DNA from: Sphingobium faniae
GTDB taxonomy: Bacteria > Pseudomonadota > Alphaproteobacteria > Sphingomonadales > Sphingomonadaceae
Direction: 5' to 3'
Assembly (NCBI GenBank): GCA_900100475.1
Contig: FMTU01000003.1
Span: forward strand, 1-64,000
Length of the DNA: 64,000 nt
The notes below the pieces were generated by a model, which saw nothing but the letters and a program-made list of their open reading frames with translations, was not told the DNA's origin and did not search any database. Each line of letters opens with the position of its first letter. The stretch's first letter is position 1. The position numbers and the translations under genes were made by a program. Of the stretch, positions 28,490 through 37,368 are shown piece by piece.

Positions 28490-28761
28490 CGCCTCCGCGC
28501 GCCTCTACGGCAACGCAGGCCGATGCCAGCGAGGCAGGCGACCCCGCCCACGCCCAGCACCAGCCAGCCGATGGCGCGCGCCAGATCGTCAAAACCCTGC
28601 GGTGGGCGGATGACGGTCGGCAGGATAAGCAAGGCCGGAGCAATACTGATGATCGCCAGCAGGGCCAGCAACCGCAGCGACCAATGCCAGCGCAGGCCCC
28701 AAAACGCCCAGCCGATGCCGACCAGCGCCAGCAGATAGAGGATGACCCAGAATGTCTGCAT
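28486..28761 (-). CDS. Small membrane protein between rimM and trmD
   Basis: 91 residues with about three hydrophobic segments: [38 protein letters not shown] and [19 protein letters not shown], ending in an Arg-rich tail RCRRGARRR on the cytoplasmic side. I recognise no family. It is wedged into the highly conserved rpsP-rimM-trmD-rplS cluster, overlapping trmD by 4 bp and starting 10 bp after rimM, which supports real translation. Function unknown. Confidence 0.7.
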   Translation of the reverse strand: MQTFWVILYLLALVGIGWAFWGLRWHWSLRLLALLAIISIAPALLILPTVIRPPQGFDDLARAIGWLVLGVGGVACLAGIGLRCRRGARRR

Positions 28762-28771
28762 GACCGCAGGC

Positions 28772-29251
28772 TCAGGCCGCGAAGGCCGCTTCGATCACGG
28801 CGCGGCCATCGGCCAGCGTGACGGCGTGCATCGGCGCCATGAAGCGTTTGCCGTTCGGACGCTCGACCTCGATGATGTCGCCCGCGCCGAAATTCTCGAC
28901 CGTGACGATCGCGCCCAGTTCCTCGCCTTCGCTGGAGACGCAGGGCAGGCCGATCAGGTCCGCATGATAATATTCGCCCTCGCCCAGGTCCGGCAGGGCA
29001 GAGCGCGGGATGGCAAGTTCCGTGCCGCGCAGGGATTCCGCAGCGCTGCGGTCGCCGATCTCGGCAAAGCGCGCCACCGCGCCATTGGGGCCGGGGCGCA
29101 CCGACTGCAACGTCAGCGTGCGCCCCGCCGCATCGAAGCTCTTGTAGCTTTTGAGCGCATCCGCGCCCTCGCCGAAGAGCTTCAGACGGACTTCGCCCGT
29201 CACACCATGCGCGCCGATGATGACAGCGAGAGTGACGGGCTTGCCGGTCAA
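28772..29251 (-). CDS. rimM: Ribosome maturation factor RimM
   Basis: 159 residues. The N-terminal RimM domain starts with VTLAVIIGAHGVTGEVRLK, and the C-terminal PRC-barrel contains EYYHADLIGLPC and the NFGAGDIIEVE segment. RimM helps mature the 30S head by binding S19. It lies 5 bp after rpsP in the ffh-rplS operon. Confidence 0.95.
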   Translation of the reverse strand: MTGKPVTLAVIIGAHGVTGEVRLKLFGEGADALKSYKSFDAAGRTLTLQSVRPGPNGAVARFAEIGDRSAAESLRGTELAIPRSALPDLGEGEYYHADLIGLPCVSSEGEELGAIVTVENFGAGDIIEVERPNGKRFMAPMHAVTLADGRAVIEAAFAA

Positions 29252-29256
29252 GAGGT

Positions 29257-29718
29257 TCAGCCCTCGGCCTGCTCTTCAGCAGGCGCTTCGGGAGCGGCTT
29301 CGGGGGTCGCTTCGTCCAGAGCTTCCGTCACGACTTCCACGGTCTCGGCTTCAGCAGCCGACTTGGCGGCTTCCTCGGCGGCGGCGGCCTTCTCGGCGCG
29401 GTCTTCGGCGCGGTCCTTGGCCTTCTGGCCCGGCTCGGCCTTGTTCGGATTGTTGCGGGCGGCGCGTTCCTTCACGCCCGCGGCGTCGAGGAAGCGTGCC
29501 ACGCGGTCGCTCGGCTGCGCGCCGGCGGCAACCCAGTGCTTCGCGCGCTCGACGTCCAGAATGATGCGCTTTTCGTCGCCCTTGGGCAGGACCGGGTTGT
29601 AGCTGCCGATGCGCTCGATGAATTTGCCGTCACGCGGCGCGCGGCTGTCGGCCACGACGATGCGGTAATAGGGACGCTTCTTGGAGCCGCCGCGCGAAAG
29701 ACGAATGGACGTTGCCAT
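29257..29718 (-). CDS. rpsP: 30S ribosomal protein S16 with acidic C-terminal extension
   Basis: 153 residues. The S16 core ([20 protein letters not shown] through about residue 85) is followed by a ~65-residue low-complexity tail rich in Ala and Glu ([20 protein letters not shown]). E. coli S16 is 82 residues, so nearly half the protein is extension, a feature seen in several alphaproteobacteria. The tail is strongly acidic, unlike the basic core, and likely lies on the ribosome surface. Confidence 0.95.
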   Translation of the reverse strand: MATSIRLSRGGSKKRPYYRIVVADSRAPRDGKFIERIGSYNPVLPKGDEKRIILDVERAKHWVAAGAQPSDRVARFLDAAGVKERAARNNPNKAEPGQKAKDRAEDRAEKAAAAEEAAKSAAEAETVEVVTEALDEATPEAAPEAPAEEQAEG

Positions 29719-29766
29719 GGATAACCAACCTTACCTTTCTGACTTGATATAATCTGTTGAAAACGC

Positions 29767-31248
29767 TTATTTCTTCATGAAATTCTGAAAACCGGGAGGA
29801 AGTTTCGGCATAGTGCCGCCGGGTCCGCCAAGACCGGCCAGCCCGGAAAGGTCCGGCGCGCCCGCCCCGCCTTCGGGACCGCCTGCGCCACCCAGCATTC
29901 CACCGGCCCCGCCTCCGCCGAACATCTTGGCCAGCCCCTTGAGGCCGCCCATCTTGCGGATTTTCTTCATCGCCGTTTCCATTTCCTGATGCATTTTCAG
30001 GAGGCGATTGACTTCCTGCACCGTGGTGCCCGAGCCTTTGGCGATGCGGATCTTGCGCTTGGCGTTGATGAGAGCGGGCTTGCTCCGTTCCTTGGGCGTC
30101 ATCGACCCGATCATCGCGTCCAGATGGATCAGCGCCTTGTCATTGGCGCCGCTGTTCGCCATCGCCGCCTGCGCCTTTTTGAGGCCGGGGATCATGCCCG
30201 CCAGCGCACCCAGACCGCCCATGCGGCGCATCTGATTAAGCTGGGCGCGCAGGTCGTTCATGTCGAACTGCCCCTTGGCCATCTTCTTGGCGAGCTTGTC
30301 GGCTTCCTCGGCGTCGATGGTTTCGGCCGCTTTTTCGACAAGGCTGACGACATCGCCCATGCCCAGGATGCGCTGCGCCACGCGCTGCGGATGGAAAGGC
30401 TCGATCGCGTCAAGCTTTTCGCCGGTGCCCGCGAACTTGATCGGACGGCCGGTGACAGCGCGCATCGACAGCGCCGCGCCGCCGCGCGCGTCGCCGTCCA
30501 TGCGAGTCAGCACCACGCCGGTCAGCGGCACCTGGCCCGAAAAGCTGGTCGCGACGTTCACCGCGTCCTGCCCCGTCAGCGAGTCCACCACCAGCAGGAT
30601 TTCCGCCGGGTTGGATGCGTCGGCGACGGCCTTCATCTCGTCCATCAGCGCCTGATCGACGTGGAGACGGCCAGCGGTGTCGAGCATCACCACGTCGAAG
30701 CCCTGCAACTTCGCGGACTGGAGCGCGCGCCGGGCGATCTCGACCGGCTGCTGGCCCGACACGATGGGCAGCGTCGCGACATCGGCCTGCTGCCCAAGCA
30801 CCGCAAGCTGCTCCTGCGCGGCCGGGCGCTGGACGTCGAGCGACGCCATCAGCACCTTCTTGCGCTCCTTGTCCTTGAGGCGCTTGGCGATCTTGGCGGT
30901 GGAGGTGGTCTTGCCCGATCCCTGGAGGCCGACCATCATGATGACGGCGGGCGGGGTCACGTCGATCAGCAGTTCGGAGGTCTCCGAACCCAGCACGGCG
31001 GTCAGCGCGTCGCTGACGACCTTCACCACCTGCTGGCCCGGCGTGACCGAGCGCAGGACGTTCTGGCCGACCGCCTGCTCCGTCACATCGTCGACGAACT
31101 GCCGCACGACCGGGAGGGCGACGTCGGCTTCGAGCAACGCGATTCGCACCTCGCGCATCGCGGCGCGGACATCGTCCTCCGTCAGCGCACCGCGCCCACG
31201 CAGCTTGTCGAATACCCCGCCCAGACGATCGCTTAGCGAATCGAACAT
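29767..31248 (-). CDS. ffh: Signal recognition particle protein Ffh
   Basis: 493 residues from the ATG at 31248 (MFDSLSDRLGGVFDKLRG), which follows GAGGTG; the frame is open further upstream without a good start. The NG domain has GLQGSGKTTSTAKIAKRL, DTAGR and TRMDGDARGG. The M domain from about residue 300 is Met-rich for binding signal peptides and 4.5S RNA, and ends in a Gly-rich tail (GGGGAGGMLGGAGG). It guides ribosomes to FtsY, encoded divergently 2.3 kb away, and heads the operon down to rplS. Confidence 0.96.
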   Translation of the reverse strand: MFDSLSDRLGGVFDKLRGRGALTEDDVRAAMREVRIALLEADVALPVVRQFVDDVTEQAVGQNVLRSVTPGQQVVKVVSDALTAVLGSETSELLIDVTPPAVIMMVGLQGSGKTTSTAKIAKRLKDKERKKVLMASLDVQRPAAQEQLAVLGQQADVATLPIVSGQQPVEIARRALQSAKLQGFDVVMLDTAGRLHVDQALMDEMKAVADASNPAEILLVVDSLTGQDAVNVATSFSGQVPLTGVVLTRMDGDARGGAALSMRAVTGRPIKFAGTGEKLDAIEPFHPQRVAQRILGMGDVVSLVEKAAETIDAEEADKLAKKMAKGQFDMNDLRAQLNQMRRMGGLGALAGMIPGLKKAQAAMANSGANDKALIHLDAMIGSMTPKERSKPALINAKRKIRIAKGSGTTVQEVNRLLKMHQEMETAMKKIRKMGGLKGLAKMFGGGGAGGMLGGAGGPEGGAGAPDLSGLAGLGGPGGTMPKLPPGFQNFMKK

Positions 31249-31507
31249 CATCACCTCGAATGGGCCGAAGCCCTTGAAATCCTTGCATTCCTGCCAAACG
31301 ACAAAATCGCCGGCGGGCGAAACCTCGCCGGCCAGCGTCCATCCGGAACCCCATCTGGGCGCCATGGATTTGTCAGGATATCAGGCAGCGAACCGCCTGA
31401 TCTGCGAGCGCTCCCTTAGCCCAAGCCCATCCGAAGCGCAACCCGCGCCCATCGCGTCGCCGAGAGACTGGTATTCGCGCCCTGTTCCTATTAGATGCAC
31501 GGCCATC

Positions 31508-32311
31508 ATGGGACGCTTTTCGAAGATGCACGGCCTGGGCAACGACTTCGTCGTGATCGACGCGCGCGACGGCGCGGTCGAGATGACAGCGGCGCGTGCC
31601 CACGCCATTGCCGACCGTCATGCGGGAATCGGCTGCGACCAGCTCATCCTGATCGGCCCGTCCGAACGCGCCGACGTGTCGATGCGCATCTTCAACGCGG
31701 ACGGGAGCGAGGTGGAAGCCTGCGGCAACGCCACCCGCTGCGTGCCGTTGTTCGTGGGCCGCGACGTGCGGATCGAGACCAGGGCGGGCTTGCTCGACGC
31801 GAAAGGCGTAGAAGGCGGCGCGAGCGTCGACATGGGCGCGCCGCGCTTCGACTGGGACGCGATCCCGCTGGCCTATGCCATGGATACGCTCAGCATGGCG
31901 GCAAGCTGGGAAGACCTGCCCGCGCCCGCCGCCGTCAATGTCGGCAATCCCCATGTCATCTTCTTCTGCGACGATCTGGACGCGGTGGACATCCCCCGCC
32001 TCGGCCCGATCATCGAGACCGATCCGCTTTTCCCCCAGCGCGTGAACGTCAATTTCGCGGAGGTCGCGGGCGACAATCATCTGCGCCTGATCGTCTGGGA
32101 GCGCGGCGCGGGACTGACGCGCGCCTGCGGCACCGGGGCCTGCGCCACCGCTGTCGCCGCGATCCGGCGCAGGCTGATGGCCGGGCCGGTGACAGTCAGC
32201 CTGCCGGGCGGCGATCTGGTGATCGACTGGACGCCCGGCGGCACGATCCGCATGACCGGCCCCGCCACCCATGTCTTCGACGGCGAGGCTGACTGGCCGC
32301 GCTTTGGATGA
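31508..32311 (+). CDS. dapF: Diaminopimelate epimerase
   Basis: 267 residues starting MGRFSKMHGLGNDFVVIDAR. The two catalytic Cys are Cys72 (EACGNATRC) and Cys207 (RACGTGACATA). DapF interconverts LL- and meso-diaminopimelate for lysine and peptidoglycan. It overlaps mtaB by 4 bp and heads the plus-strand operon dapF-mtaB-ftsY-yciB, divergent from ffh. Confidence 0.96.
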   Translation: MGRFSKMHGLGNDFVVIDARDGAVEMTAARAHAIADRHAGIGCDQLILIGPSERADVSMRIFNADGSEVEACGNATRCVPLFVGRDVRIETRAGLLDAKGVEGGASVDMGAPRFDWDAIPLAYAMDTLSMAASWEDLPAPAAVNVGNPHVIFFCDDLDAVDIPRLGPIIETDPLFPQRVNVNFAEVAGDNHLRLIVWERGAGLTRACGTGACATAVAAIRRRLMAGPVTVSLPGGDLVIDWTPGGTIRMTGPATHVFDGEADWPRFG

Positions 32312-33552
32312 GCGGCCCTGAGATCATCACGCTCGGCTGCCGCCTCAACATCGCAGAGAGCGAAGCGATCCGCGAAATGACGGCGGGACAGGACGACCTC
32401 ATCGTCATCAATAGCTGCGCGGTGACGGCAGAGGCGGTGCGGCAGGCCCGGCAGGCGATCCGCCGGGCGCGGCGCGAGCGGCCCGGCGCGCGGATCATGG
32501 TGACGGGCTGCGCGGCGCAGACCGAGCCAGCGACCTTCGCCGCGATGCCGGAAGTCGATGCGGTGCTGGGCAACCGGGAGAAGATGGAGGCGAACTCCTA
32601 CGCCTCAGCCGCAGAATTGAGCGTCTCCGACATCATGGCGGTGCGCGATACCGCGCCGCATATGGCGAGCGCCTTTGCCGAACATGCCCGCGCCTTCCTC
32701 GAAGTCCAGAATGGCTGCGACCATCGCTGCACCTTCTGCATCATCCCCTATGGCCGGGGGAACAGCCGATCGGTTCCGGAGGGCGCGGTGATCGACAAGG
32801 TGAAGCAACTGGTGGACGCGGGCTATCGCGAGATCGTGCTGACCGGCGTCGACGTCACCAGCTATGGCCCGGACCTGCCGGGAAGCCCTTCGCTCGGCCT
32901 GCTGATCGAGCGCATCCTGAAGGGCGTGTCTGCCCTGCCCCGCCTGCGCCTTTCCTCGCTCGACAGCGTGGAAATCGACGAACGGCTGTTCGACCTCATC
33001 GCCCATGAACCGCGCATGATGCCGCATCTGCATCTCTCGCTGCAATCGGGCGACGACATGATCCTCAAGCGCATGAAGCGCCGCCACGCCCGCGCCGACG
33101 CGGTCCGCATCGTCGAGCGGCTGAAAAGCGCCCGCCCGGAGATCAGCATCGGCGCGGACATCATCGCGGGCTTCCCGACCGAAGATGAGGCGATGTTCGG
33201 GAACAGCCTGCGCCTGATTGCGGAGTGCGGCATCGTCCACGGCCATATCTTCCCCTATTCGCCGCGCGCGGGTACGCCCGCCGCCCGGATGCCGCAGGTG
33301 GATCGCGCCACGATCAAGGCCCGCGCCGCCCGCCTGCGCGCCGCCTGCGCCGGGGAGCGCGCCCGCTGGCTCCAAAGCCTGATCGGTTCCACCCAGTCCG
33401 TCCTGGTCGAGCGCAACGGCATGAACGGCCATGCCGAAAATTTCGCGCCGGTCCGCTTCGCAAGGCCGCAACCGCCTTCTTCCATCGTCCGGGCCGTCAT
33501 CACGGGGCTTGAGAAGGACGCGCTGATCGCGCAAGAGGCGCAGGATGACTGA
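32308..33552 (+). CDS. mtaB: MtaB-type tRNA methylthiotransferase (radical SAM)
   Basis: 414 residues. The N-terminal UPF0004 domain has its three cluster Cys at 11, 37 and 68 (LGCRLN, NSCAVT, TGCAAQ). The radical-SAM cluster motif is C137-x3-C141-x2-C144. The short start and GCRLN fit the MtaB/YqeV branch, which adds a methylthio group to t6A37 of tRNA, better than MiaB. A separate TRAM domain is short or absent. It overlaps dapF and ftsY, so the three are translationally coupled. Confidence 0.9.
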   Translation: MSGPEIITLGCRLNIAESEAIREMTAGQDDLIVINSCAVTAEAVRQARQAIRRARRERPGARIMVTGCAAQTEPATFAAMPEVDAVLGNREKMEANSYASAAELSVSDIMAVRDTAPHMASAFAEHARAFLEVQNGCDHRCTFCIIPYGRGNSRSVPEGAVIDKVKQLVDAGYREIVLTGVDVTSYGPDLPGSPSLGLLIERILKGVSALPRLRLSSLDSVEIDERLFDLIAHEPRMMPHLHLSLQSGDDMILKRMKRRHARADAVRIVERLKSARPEISIGADIIAGFPTEDEAMFGNSLRLIAECGIVHGHIFPYSPRAGTPAARMPQVDRATIKARAARLRAACAGERARWLQSLIGSTQSVLVERNGMNGHAENFAPVRFARPQPPSSIVRAVITGLEKDALIAQEAQDD

Positions 33553-34483
33553 ACCCGGCAATAGCTGGCGCGACCGCCTGTTCGGCGGCCTCAAGCGCAC
33601 ATCCGACAAGCTTGGCGAGAATCTGACCGGCCTTTTCACCAAGGCCGCGCTGGACGATCAGACGCTGGACGAGATCGAGGAGGCGCTGATCGTCAGCGAC
33701 CTTGGCCCCGCCATGGCCGCGCGCGTGCGCGAACGCCTGTCGGAAGGGCGCTATAATCGCGAACTCACCGAGGAATATCTGCGCGAGATCATCGCGGAAG
33801 AAATCGAGAAGGTGTTGGCGCCTGTCGCTCGCCCGCTGGAGATCGAAGCCTTTCCGCGCCCGCAGGTGATCCTCGTCATCGGCGTCAACGGCTCCGGCAA
33901 GACCACTACCATCGCCAAGCTCGCCAACCTGTTGCTGGAGCAGGATTATGGCGTGATGCTGGCGGCGGGCGACACCTTCCGCGCGGCGGCGATCGGGCAG
34001 TTGAAGGTCTGGGCGGAACGGCTGGGCATCCCCATCGTCGCGGGCAAGGAAGGCGGCGACGCGGCGGGCATCGTCTTCGACGCGGTGAAGCAGGCGACCG
34101 AAACCGGCATCGACGTGCTGATCGTGGACACGGCGGGACGGCTCCAGAACAAGACCGAACTGATGGACGAACTGGCGAAGATCCGCCGGGTGCTCGGTCG
34201 GTTGAATCCGGCCGCGCCGCATGACGTCGTGCTGGTGCTGGACGCCACCACGGGACAGAATGCGCTGAGCCAGATCGAGGTTTTCAAGGAAGTGGCGCAA
34301 GTCACCGGCCTCGTCATGACCAAGCTGGACGGCACAGCGCGCGGCGGCGTGCTGGTCGCGGCGGCGGAGAAATACCGCCTGCCGATCCATGCCATCGGCG
34401 TGGGCGAAAAGATCGAGGATCTGCGCCCCTTCGACCCCGCCGACATGGCGAGGGCGATCGCGGGAACGGCTTATGCGCGGTGA
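33545..34483 (+). CDS. ftsY: Signal recognition particle receptor FtsY
   Basis: 312 residues. The NG GTPase domain fills nearly the whole protein: GVNGSGKTTTIAKLAN (G1), DTFRAAAIGQL (G2 region), DTAGRLQNK (G3) and TKLDGTARGG (G4). The long acidic A domain of E. coli FtsY is absent, as in many alphaproteobacteria, leaving membrane contact to the N-terminal helix. It overlaps mtaB by 8 bp. Confidence 0.96.
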   Translation: MTEPGNSWRDRLFGGLKRTSDKLGENLTGLFTKAALDDQTLDEIEEALIVSDLGPAMAARVRERLSEGRYNRELTEEYLREIIAEEIEKVLAPVARPLEIEAFPRPQVILVIGVNGSGKTTTIAKLANLLLEQDYGVMLAAGDTFRAAAIGQLKVWAERLGIPIVAGKEGGDAAGIVFDAVKQATETGIDVLIVDTAGRLQNKTELMDELAKIRRVLGRLNPAAPHDVVLVLDATTGQNALSQIEVFKEVAQVTGLVMTKLDGTARGGVLVAAAEKYRLPIHAIGVGEKIEDLRPFDPADMARAIAGTAYAR

Positions 34484-34498
34484 TGAGAGTGAGTAACC

Positions 34499-35146
34499 AT
34501 GGCTGAAACGAAATCTCCCCATAATGGCACCCTCAGCCTGATGCTCGATTTCGGGCCGCTGCTGGTCTTTTTCCTGACCTACAAGGGCGCGGGATGGCTT
34601 TGGGGCGCGGACAACCCCGTCACGGCCATGTCCTTCAGCACCGCCGCCTTCATGGCCGCGATCGTGATCGCCGTCATCGTTTCGAAGGTGAAACTGGGCC
34701 GCGTGTCGCCGATGCTGTGGCTGTCGGCGCTGCTGATCCTCTTCTTCGGCGGGCTCACCCTCTATTTCCACGACCAGCGCTTCATTCAGATCAAGCCGAC
34801 CATCATCTACGCCTTCTTCGCGCTGATGCTGTTCGCGGGGCTGATGCGGGGCAAGGCGCTGCTCAAATATCTGTTGCAGGCGGCCTATGACGGACTGACC
34901 GAGGAAGGCTGGCTCAAGCTGTCGCGCAACTGGGCCTTGTTCTTCGTGGGCATGGCCGTGGCAAACGAGGTCATGCGCCGTTCGATGAGCTTCGACGCGT
35001 GGCTGGCGGTCAAGGTTTGGGGCGTCACCATCGTGTCGGTCGTGTTCGCGGCCGCCAATATCCCGATGCTGATGCGTCATGGCCTGTCGCTGGGCGAAGA
35101 GCCGGTCTCCGACGAAATCGGCGAAACCACGCCACCGCAGGGATAG
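34499..35146 (+). CDS. yciB: Inner membrane-spanning protein YciB (septation protein A family)
   Basis: 215 residues with about five membrane helices. Family motifs are LMLDFGPLLVFFLTY at the start, GGLTLYFHDQRFIQIKPTII and LSRNWALFFVGMAVANEV. YciB is linked to cell envelope synthesis and septation in enterobacteria; the molecular role is not settled. It follows ftsY by 15 bp as the last gene of the dapF operon, a common order in alphaproteobacteria. Confidence 0.93.
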   Translation: MAETKSPHNGTLSLMLDFGPLLVFFLTYKGAGWLWGADNPVTAMSFSTAAFMAAIVIAVIVSKVKLGRVSPMLWLSALLILFFGGLTLYFHDQRFIQIKPTIIYAFFALMLFAGLMRGKALLKYLLQAAYDGLTEEGWLKLSRNWALFFVGMAVANEVMRRSMSFDAWLAVKVWGVTIVSVVFAAANIPMLMRHGLSLGEEPVSDEIGETTPPQG

Positions 35147-35347
35147 GGCCGCAAGGATAAAGGCGCCAAGCCGCCTGACCAGCCAATCTAGCCGACCGTT
35201 TCGGCTCTGTCACATGGATATTTCCGTGGCTGCTGACAGCAAAAAATCGTCTTTCCCAGCCGTCTTTCCCTGCTAGGGGAAGGATCGGAGCTTTCGGACG
35301 CGCCAGCCGTTATGTGGCCGCCCACCCAAAAACCGAGGAGAAAGATC

Positions 35348-35962
35348 ATGGCCTTTATTCTGCCCGACCTGCCCTATGCCAAGGATGCGTTCGGCGACAT
35401 CCTGTCGGCTGAAACCTTCGACTATCATCATGGCAAGCATCACAATGCCTATGTGGTGAAGGCAAATGAACTGGTCGCCGCCGACCCCGCCCTGCAAGGC
35501 AAGTCGCTGGTCGAACTCATCAAGTCGTCCAAAGGCGGCCTGTTCAACCAGGTTGGCCAGATTTGGAACCACAGCTTCTACTGGCAGTCGCTGTCGCCGA
35601 AGAAGACCGCGCCCGAAGGCAAGCTGCTCGATCTCATCAACGAAGGTTTCGGCTCGGTCGACGCGCTGGTCGAAAAGCTGAAGGCCGAAGCGGTCGGCCA
35701 CTTCGCCAGCGGCTGGGCCGCGCTGATCCTCAAGGACGGCAAGCTGGAAGTGACCAGCTATCACGACGCCGACACGCCCGTCGCGCATGGCGGCCATGCC
35801 CCGCTGCTGATCCTCGATGTGTGGGAACATGCCTATTATATCGACTATCGCAATGCGCGGCCCAACTATGCCGACCGCGTGCTCAAGGAAGCGATCAACT
35901 GGGACTTCGCCGCCCGGAATCTGGACGGCCAGGGCGTAAGCCGCGCCGACCAGCCGGCCTGA
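35348..35962 (+). CDS. sodB: Superoxide dismutase (Fe type)
   Basis: 204 residues from ATG at 35348, with GAGGAGAAAG upstream. Metal ligands lie in FDYHHGKHHNAYV (His), WNHSFYWQSL (His) and DVWEHAYYIDY (Asp and His). The LFNQVGQIWNH stretch and sequence around the ligands favour the iron form. It converts superoxide to peroxide and oxygen in the cytoplasm. The 201 bp before it, after yciB, holds only a weak 7-bp hairpin (near 35264-35282) and no gene I can support. Confidence 0.95.
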   Translation: MAFILPDLPYAKDAFGDILSAETFDYHHGKHHNAYVVKANELVAADPALQGKSLVELIKSSKGGLFNQVGQIWNHSFYWQSLSPKKTAPEGKLLDLINEGFGSVDALVEKLKAEAVGHFASGWAALILKDGKLEVTSYHDADTPVAHGGHAPLLILDVWEHAYYIDYRNARPNYADRVLKEAINWDFAARNLDGQGVSRADQPA

Positions 35963-35968
35963 TCCCGA

Positions 35969-36006
35969 TCCGCCCGCCGCGTGGGACCGCGGCGGGCGGA
36001 CCTTTT
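35969..36006 (+). terminator. Terminator after sodB
   Basis: A perfect 13-bp stem (arm TCCGCCCGCCGCG) with a 6-nt loop is followed by CCTTTT. It ends sodB. Confidence 0.85.
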
Positions 36007-36013
36007 GTCCATA

Positions 36014-36337
36014 TCAAGAGGCTGGAGCAGCCTCATCCCCGATCAGATGCAGTTCCCGCGCCAGATCATCCAGATCCACGCCGGGCCGCACCAGCAGCCA
36101 TTCCCGGCTCTGCGCGCCATCGACCACCGTCACCGCCCCCTTGGGACAGACGCCAAGGCAATCGACCTCCACGATACCCACCGCGGCCTTGCGCCCCTTC
36201 TTCAGCTTCAGGCGGCGGCGCAACGCTTTCGCCAATCGCTCATCCCCGCCGGGACCGAAGCCGCCGTCCAACTTCTTCGAACATTTGCGACAGACCAGAA
36301 CGGCGTTCGACCAGTTCGACCGGACATGATCCTTCAA
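36014..36337 (-). CDS. Thioredoxin-like (2Fe-2S) ferredoxin
   Basis: 107 residues of the COG3411 type. Cluster ligands are probably C16 and C19 in CRKC and two Cys in DCLGVCPKGA. The fold is thioredoxin-like, as in the NuoE/HoxE family, and the protein is cytoplasmic. Electron partners are unknown. Its ATG overlaps the stop of the J-domain gene upstream by 4 bp, so the two are coupled; this pairing suggests assembly or repair of a redox protein, which is speculation. Confidence 0.85.
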   Translation of the reverse strand: MKDHVRSNWSNAVLVCRKCSKKLDGGFGPGGDERLAKALRRRLKLKKGRKAAVGIVEVDCLGVCPKGAVTVVDGAQSREWLLVRPGVDLDDLARELHLIGDEAAPAS

Positions 36338-36882
36338 TCCGCGCGCTCCCTGGGTTTCCAGGTCCGCCGCTCCTCGGCGGCGCGCAGCACTTCATAGGCT
36401 GTCTGAATGGTCTGGAAGCGGATGGCGGCCTGCCTATCGCCGGGCTTCACATCCGGGTGGTTTTCCTTCGCCAGCCTGCGCCAGCTCTTCTTCACCGTCT
36501 CGAAATCGGCATCGTCTTCCAGTTCAAGCGCCTTGAGGGCGTTCAGTTCGTCGCGTGAACGGCTGCCGTCGCCGGGGCCGCCCCAGCCATGATAGGCGCT
36601 CGACTGATAGCCGTTCGCCTCACGCTGTTCGGCCCGTTCGCGCCGTTCCCGTTCTTCCTGGTCGAGGCCCTGAAAATAATCCCAGTTGCGATTATACTCC
36701 CCCGCATGATCGGCGCAGAAATACCAGCGTTCGGGGCTGTTGGGCGATTTGGGCGCGGGGCAGTCGCCGGGCCGGTCGCAACCATGCCGGTCGCACAGCC
36801 GCACAGCCTGCGCCTCACGCGCCGTTCCATAGCTGCGCCAGCGGGGAAAGCCCCAGTCATTCGATCGCCCGTTACGTGCCAT
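36334..36882 (-). CDS. J-domain protein with C-terminal J domain
   Basis: 182 residues. The J domain is at the C-terminus (about 118-170), with HPD in KENHPDVKPGD. The N-terminal half has a Cys-containing patch (CDRHGCDRPGDCPAP and WYFCADHAGEYN) that could bind a metal, then a charged Glu/Arg linker. This inverted layout is seen in a DnaJ-like family of alphaproteobacteria. It probably recruits DnaK to a specific client. It overlaps the ferredoxin gene by 4 bp. Confidence 0.85.
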   Translation of the reverse strand: MARNGRSNDWGFPRWRSYGTAREAQAVRLCDRHGCDRPGDCPAPKSPNSPERWYFCADHAGEYNRNWDYFQGLDQEERERRERAEQREANGYQSSAYHGWGGPGDGSRSRDELNALKALELEDDADFETVKKSWRRLAKENHPDVKPGDRQAAIRFQTIQTAYEVLRAAEERRTWKPRERAD

Positions 36883-36942
36883 GTCACCAAATTAGGAAAG
36901 CGGAGCGACAAACGCCACCCCGCATGAAGCCAAAATCAAAAT

Positions 36943-37340
36943 GCCAGAGGGCCTGTAAGCCGGGTTCTGTCCCCTCCTGACGGAGAGTGGCGACCATTCC
37001 TCTAGGGGACGGATTGCTCCGCCCCTCCAGCAACCAACCCGGGCGGTCTCGGCCGAAACTCAGCCTAGCAGTCAAGCTGCGCGCCGCCCCTATTCGGTCT
37101 TGCTCCCGGTGGGGTTTACCGTGCCGCCTTCCGTTGCCGGAGGCGCGGTGCGCTCTTACCGCACCCTTTCAATTTCGCCCGCCCGAAGGCTTAGTCGTAA
37201 AGACTGGGCGACCTGCTTTCTGTTGCACTGTCCCTTGGATCACTCCAGCCGGCCGTTAGCCGGCACCGTCATTTCGTGGAGCCCGGACTTTCCTCGCCGC
37301 GGAAGTATCCCTCCACGCCGCGGCCGCCCGGCCCTCTGGC
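36943..37340 (-). ncRNA. rnpB: RNase P RNA
   Basis: About 398 nt. The P1 helix is formed by the ends: GCCAGAGGGC at 5' (from 37340) and GCCCTCTGGC at 3' (to 36943). The core has GAGGAAAGTCCGGGCTCC near the 5' end and AGCAAGACCGAATAGGG in the conserved CR IV region, with ACAGAACCCGGCTTACA near the 3' end. This is the catalytic RNA that trims the 5' leader of tRNAs. It lies 28 bp after the amidase stop on the same strand, so its promoter must lie within the amidase gene or the two share a transcript. Confidence 0.95.
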
Positions 37341-37368
37341 AGAGGCGCCTATACAGACTTCCGGCGGC

